Of a stretch of 6,546 nt of DNA, positions 5,317-6,546 are shown in pieces (position 1 is the stretch's first letter; the number at the start of each line of letters is the position of its first letter). The stretch is from contig VBLA01000118.1 of NCBI GenBank assembly GCA_005879245.1, forward strand, positions 1-6,546, written 5' to 3'. Under the pieces are notes generated by a model that had not been told where the DNA came from, ran no database searches, and saw only the letters and a program-made list of their open reading frames with translations. This DNA comes from Deltaproteobacteria bacterium. GTDB taxonomy: Bacteria > Desulfobacterota > Binatia > DP-6. Made by a program: the position numbers and the translations under genes.

Positions 5317-6543
5317 TCAGCGGGGCAGGCTGCCCTCGGCGATGCGCTTGCGGCGGCTGGCGTTCAGGATGCGGATGTTTCGGCGTTCCGCCCGCGTCAT
5401 CGAGTCGATGATCGCCTCGACGCGCTTCAGCTCGCCCTCGGCGCCCGAGAGGTCCGCCCCCCGGAGCAGCTTCTTCACACCGGGGATCATGCCGAGCAGC
5501 TCGGCGACCGACCCCATCTTCTTCACCGCGCGGAGCTGGTCCCGAAAGTCCTCGAGGTCGAACTCCGACTTGCGGAGCTTCTTCTCGAGGGCCTGTGCCT
5601 GGTCGCGATCGTAGGCTCGCTCCGCACGCTCGATGAGCGAAAGGACGTCCCCCATGCCGAGGATGCGAGAGGCGATGCGATCCGCATGGAAGGGCTCGAG
5701 CGCGTCGAGCTTCTCGCCCGTGCCAGCGAAGAGTATCGGCTTGCCCGCCACGGTCCGCAGGGACAGGGCGGCGCCGCCGCGTGCGTCGCCCTCCATCTTG
5801 GTGAGCACGATCCCCGAGACCGGAAGACGACCGGCGAAGCCCTGCGCGGTGGCAACCGCGTCCTGCCCGGTCATCGCGTCCGCGACGAGGAGGACGTGGC
5901 GGGGCGTCACGGCCGTCACCATCCGCTCGAGCTCGAGCATGAGCGTCTCGTCAACCGTCTGCCGTCCGGCGGTGTCGATGAGCACCGTGTCCCGCCCGCT
6001 CGCGCGCGCGGCCTCGATGGCGGCGCGCGCGAGCGCCACCGGGTCGTCACCCGCCCGCGCCGGGTGGACCGGCAGATCGAGCTGACGAGCGAGCGTCTCG
6101 AGCTGCTCGATGGCCGCGGGGCGGTACAGATCGGCGGCTACGAGGTAGGGCGTGCGCGATCGTTCGGCGCGGAGATGGCGCGCCAGCTTCGCGGCCGTCG
6201 TCGTCTTTCCCGAACCGTTCAGCCCGACCAGCAGGATCACGGCCGGCGCCGCGCCACCGAGATCGAGGCCGCCCGGTCCCTCGCCGAGCAGGCGGACGAG
6301 CTCGCGATGAACGAGCCGCAGGAAGTGCTGCTCGGGGGTGAGGCTGCGCAGCACTTCCTGACCGAGCGCGTCCCGCTTGACCGCTTCGACGAAGTCCCGG
6401 ACGACCTGCAGGTTGACGTCGGCCTCGAGGAGCGCCAGGCGCACGTCGCGGAGCGCGTCCTCGATGTTCCGTTCGGTGATCCGTCCCTGTCCCTGCAGCT
6501 TGCGCAGCAGGGAATCGAACTTCTCCGCGAGAGCTTCGAACAT
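5317..6543 (-). CDS. ffh: Signal recognition particle GTPase Ffh, with a C-terminally shortened M domain
   Basis: Ffh binds 4.5S RNA and signal sequences on nascent chains and delivers ribosomes to the receptor FtsY at the membrane. The 408-residue product has the helical N domain (1-95, with the conserved ALRDVRLALLEADVN at 30-44). The NG GTPase domain follows: P-loop GLNGSGKTT (107-115), DLYRPAA (138-144), DTAGRQ (190-195), G4 TKME (248-251) followed by GDARGG, and GTGEKLDALEPF (274-285). The M domain has the GMIPG finger-loop segment (351-355) and the RNA-binding ASRRKRIAEGS (395-405). It then reads Leu-Pro-Arg and stops, whereas family members usually continue with 30-50 more residues (E. 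coli Ffh is 453). The P-loop Asn109 (usually Gln in Ffh) and G4 Glu251 (usually Asp) are also atypical. The ATG start matches the family N-terminus. Its own promoter would lie beyond the window edge, 3 bases further on. Confidence 0.95.
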   Translation of the reverse strand: MFEALAEKFDSLLRKLQGQGRITERNIEDALRDVRLALLEADVNLQVVRDFVEAVKRDALGQEVLRSLTPEQHFLRLVHRELVRLLGEGPGGLDLGGAAPAVILLVGLNGSGKTTTAAKLARHLRAERSRTPYLVAADLYRPAAIEQLETLARQLDLPVHPARAGDDPVALARAAIEAARASGRDTVLIDTAGRQTVDETLMLELERMVTAVTPRHVLLVADAMTGQDAVATAQGFAGRLPVSGIVLTKMEGDARGGAALSLRTVAGKPILFAGTGEKLDALEPFHADRIASRILGMGDVLSLIERAERAYDRDQAQALEKKLRKSEFDLEDFRDQLRAVKKMGSVAELLGMIPGVKKLLRGADLSGAEGELKRVEAIIDSMTRAERRNIRILNASRRKRIAEGSLPR

Positions 6544-6546
6544 GAC

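Overview
The window is GC-rich bacterial chromosomal DNA, fully packed with genes. The codon third positions are strongly G/C, GTG starts are frequent, and there is no sign of mobile elements, CRISPR or RNA genes. The gene set fits a high-GC member of the former Deltaproteobacteria or a neighbouring soil/subsurface lineage such as Myxococcota, Binatota or Methylomirabilota/Rokubacteria. It includes a peptide-type ABC importer, a bactofilin, and a trmD operon carrying an extra SPOUT-type methyltransferase between trmD and rplS. The sequence alone does not settle the phylum.

Left part, + strand (1-2052): the 3' end of an unidentified upstream gene overlaps by 4 bases the first of two ATPase genes of a dipeptide/oligopeptide (Dpp/Opp) ABC transporter. 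The two ATPase genes, dppD-like and dppF-like, also overlap by 4 bases, so all three look translationally coupled. The membrane components must lie upstream, outside the window.

Middle, + strand (2053-2532): a well-formed sigma70-type promoter starts just after dppF and drives a short bactofilin gene, a self-polymerising cytoskeletal scaffold protein. A 63-base gap (2533-2595) with only a weak GC-rich hairpin separates it from the convergent operon.

Right part, - strand (6543 down to 2596): the order is ffh, rpsP, khpA, rimM, trmD, SPOUT methyltransferase (Methyltrn_RNA_4-like), rplS. This is the conserved translation/secretion operon: signal recognition particle GTPase, ribosomal protein S16, KH-domain RNA chaperone, 30S maturation factor, tRNA m1G37 methyltransferase, an uncharacterised RNA methyltransferase, and ribosomal protein L19. 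Intergenic gaps are 4-30 bases, consistent with one transcript, although rplS may also have its own promoter.

The points worth attention are details inside otherwise ordinary genes. Ffh stops right after the conserved RIA-x-GS motif of its M domain and so lacks the C-terminal helix and methionine-rich tail. Ffh also carries a Glu in place of the guanine-specifying Asp of its G4 motif and an FtsY-like Asn in its P-loop. TrmD appears to start at a CTG codon. TrmD also has Glu where the proposed catalytic Asp normally sits. No wholly new multi-gene system is visible.
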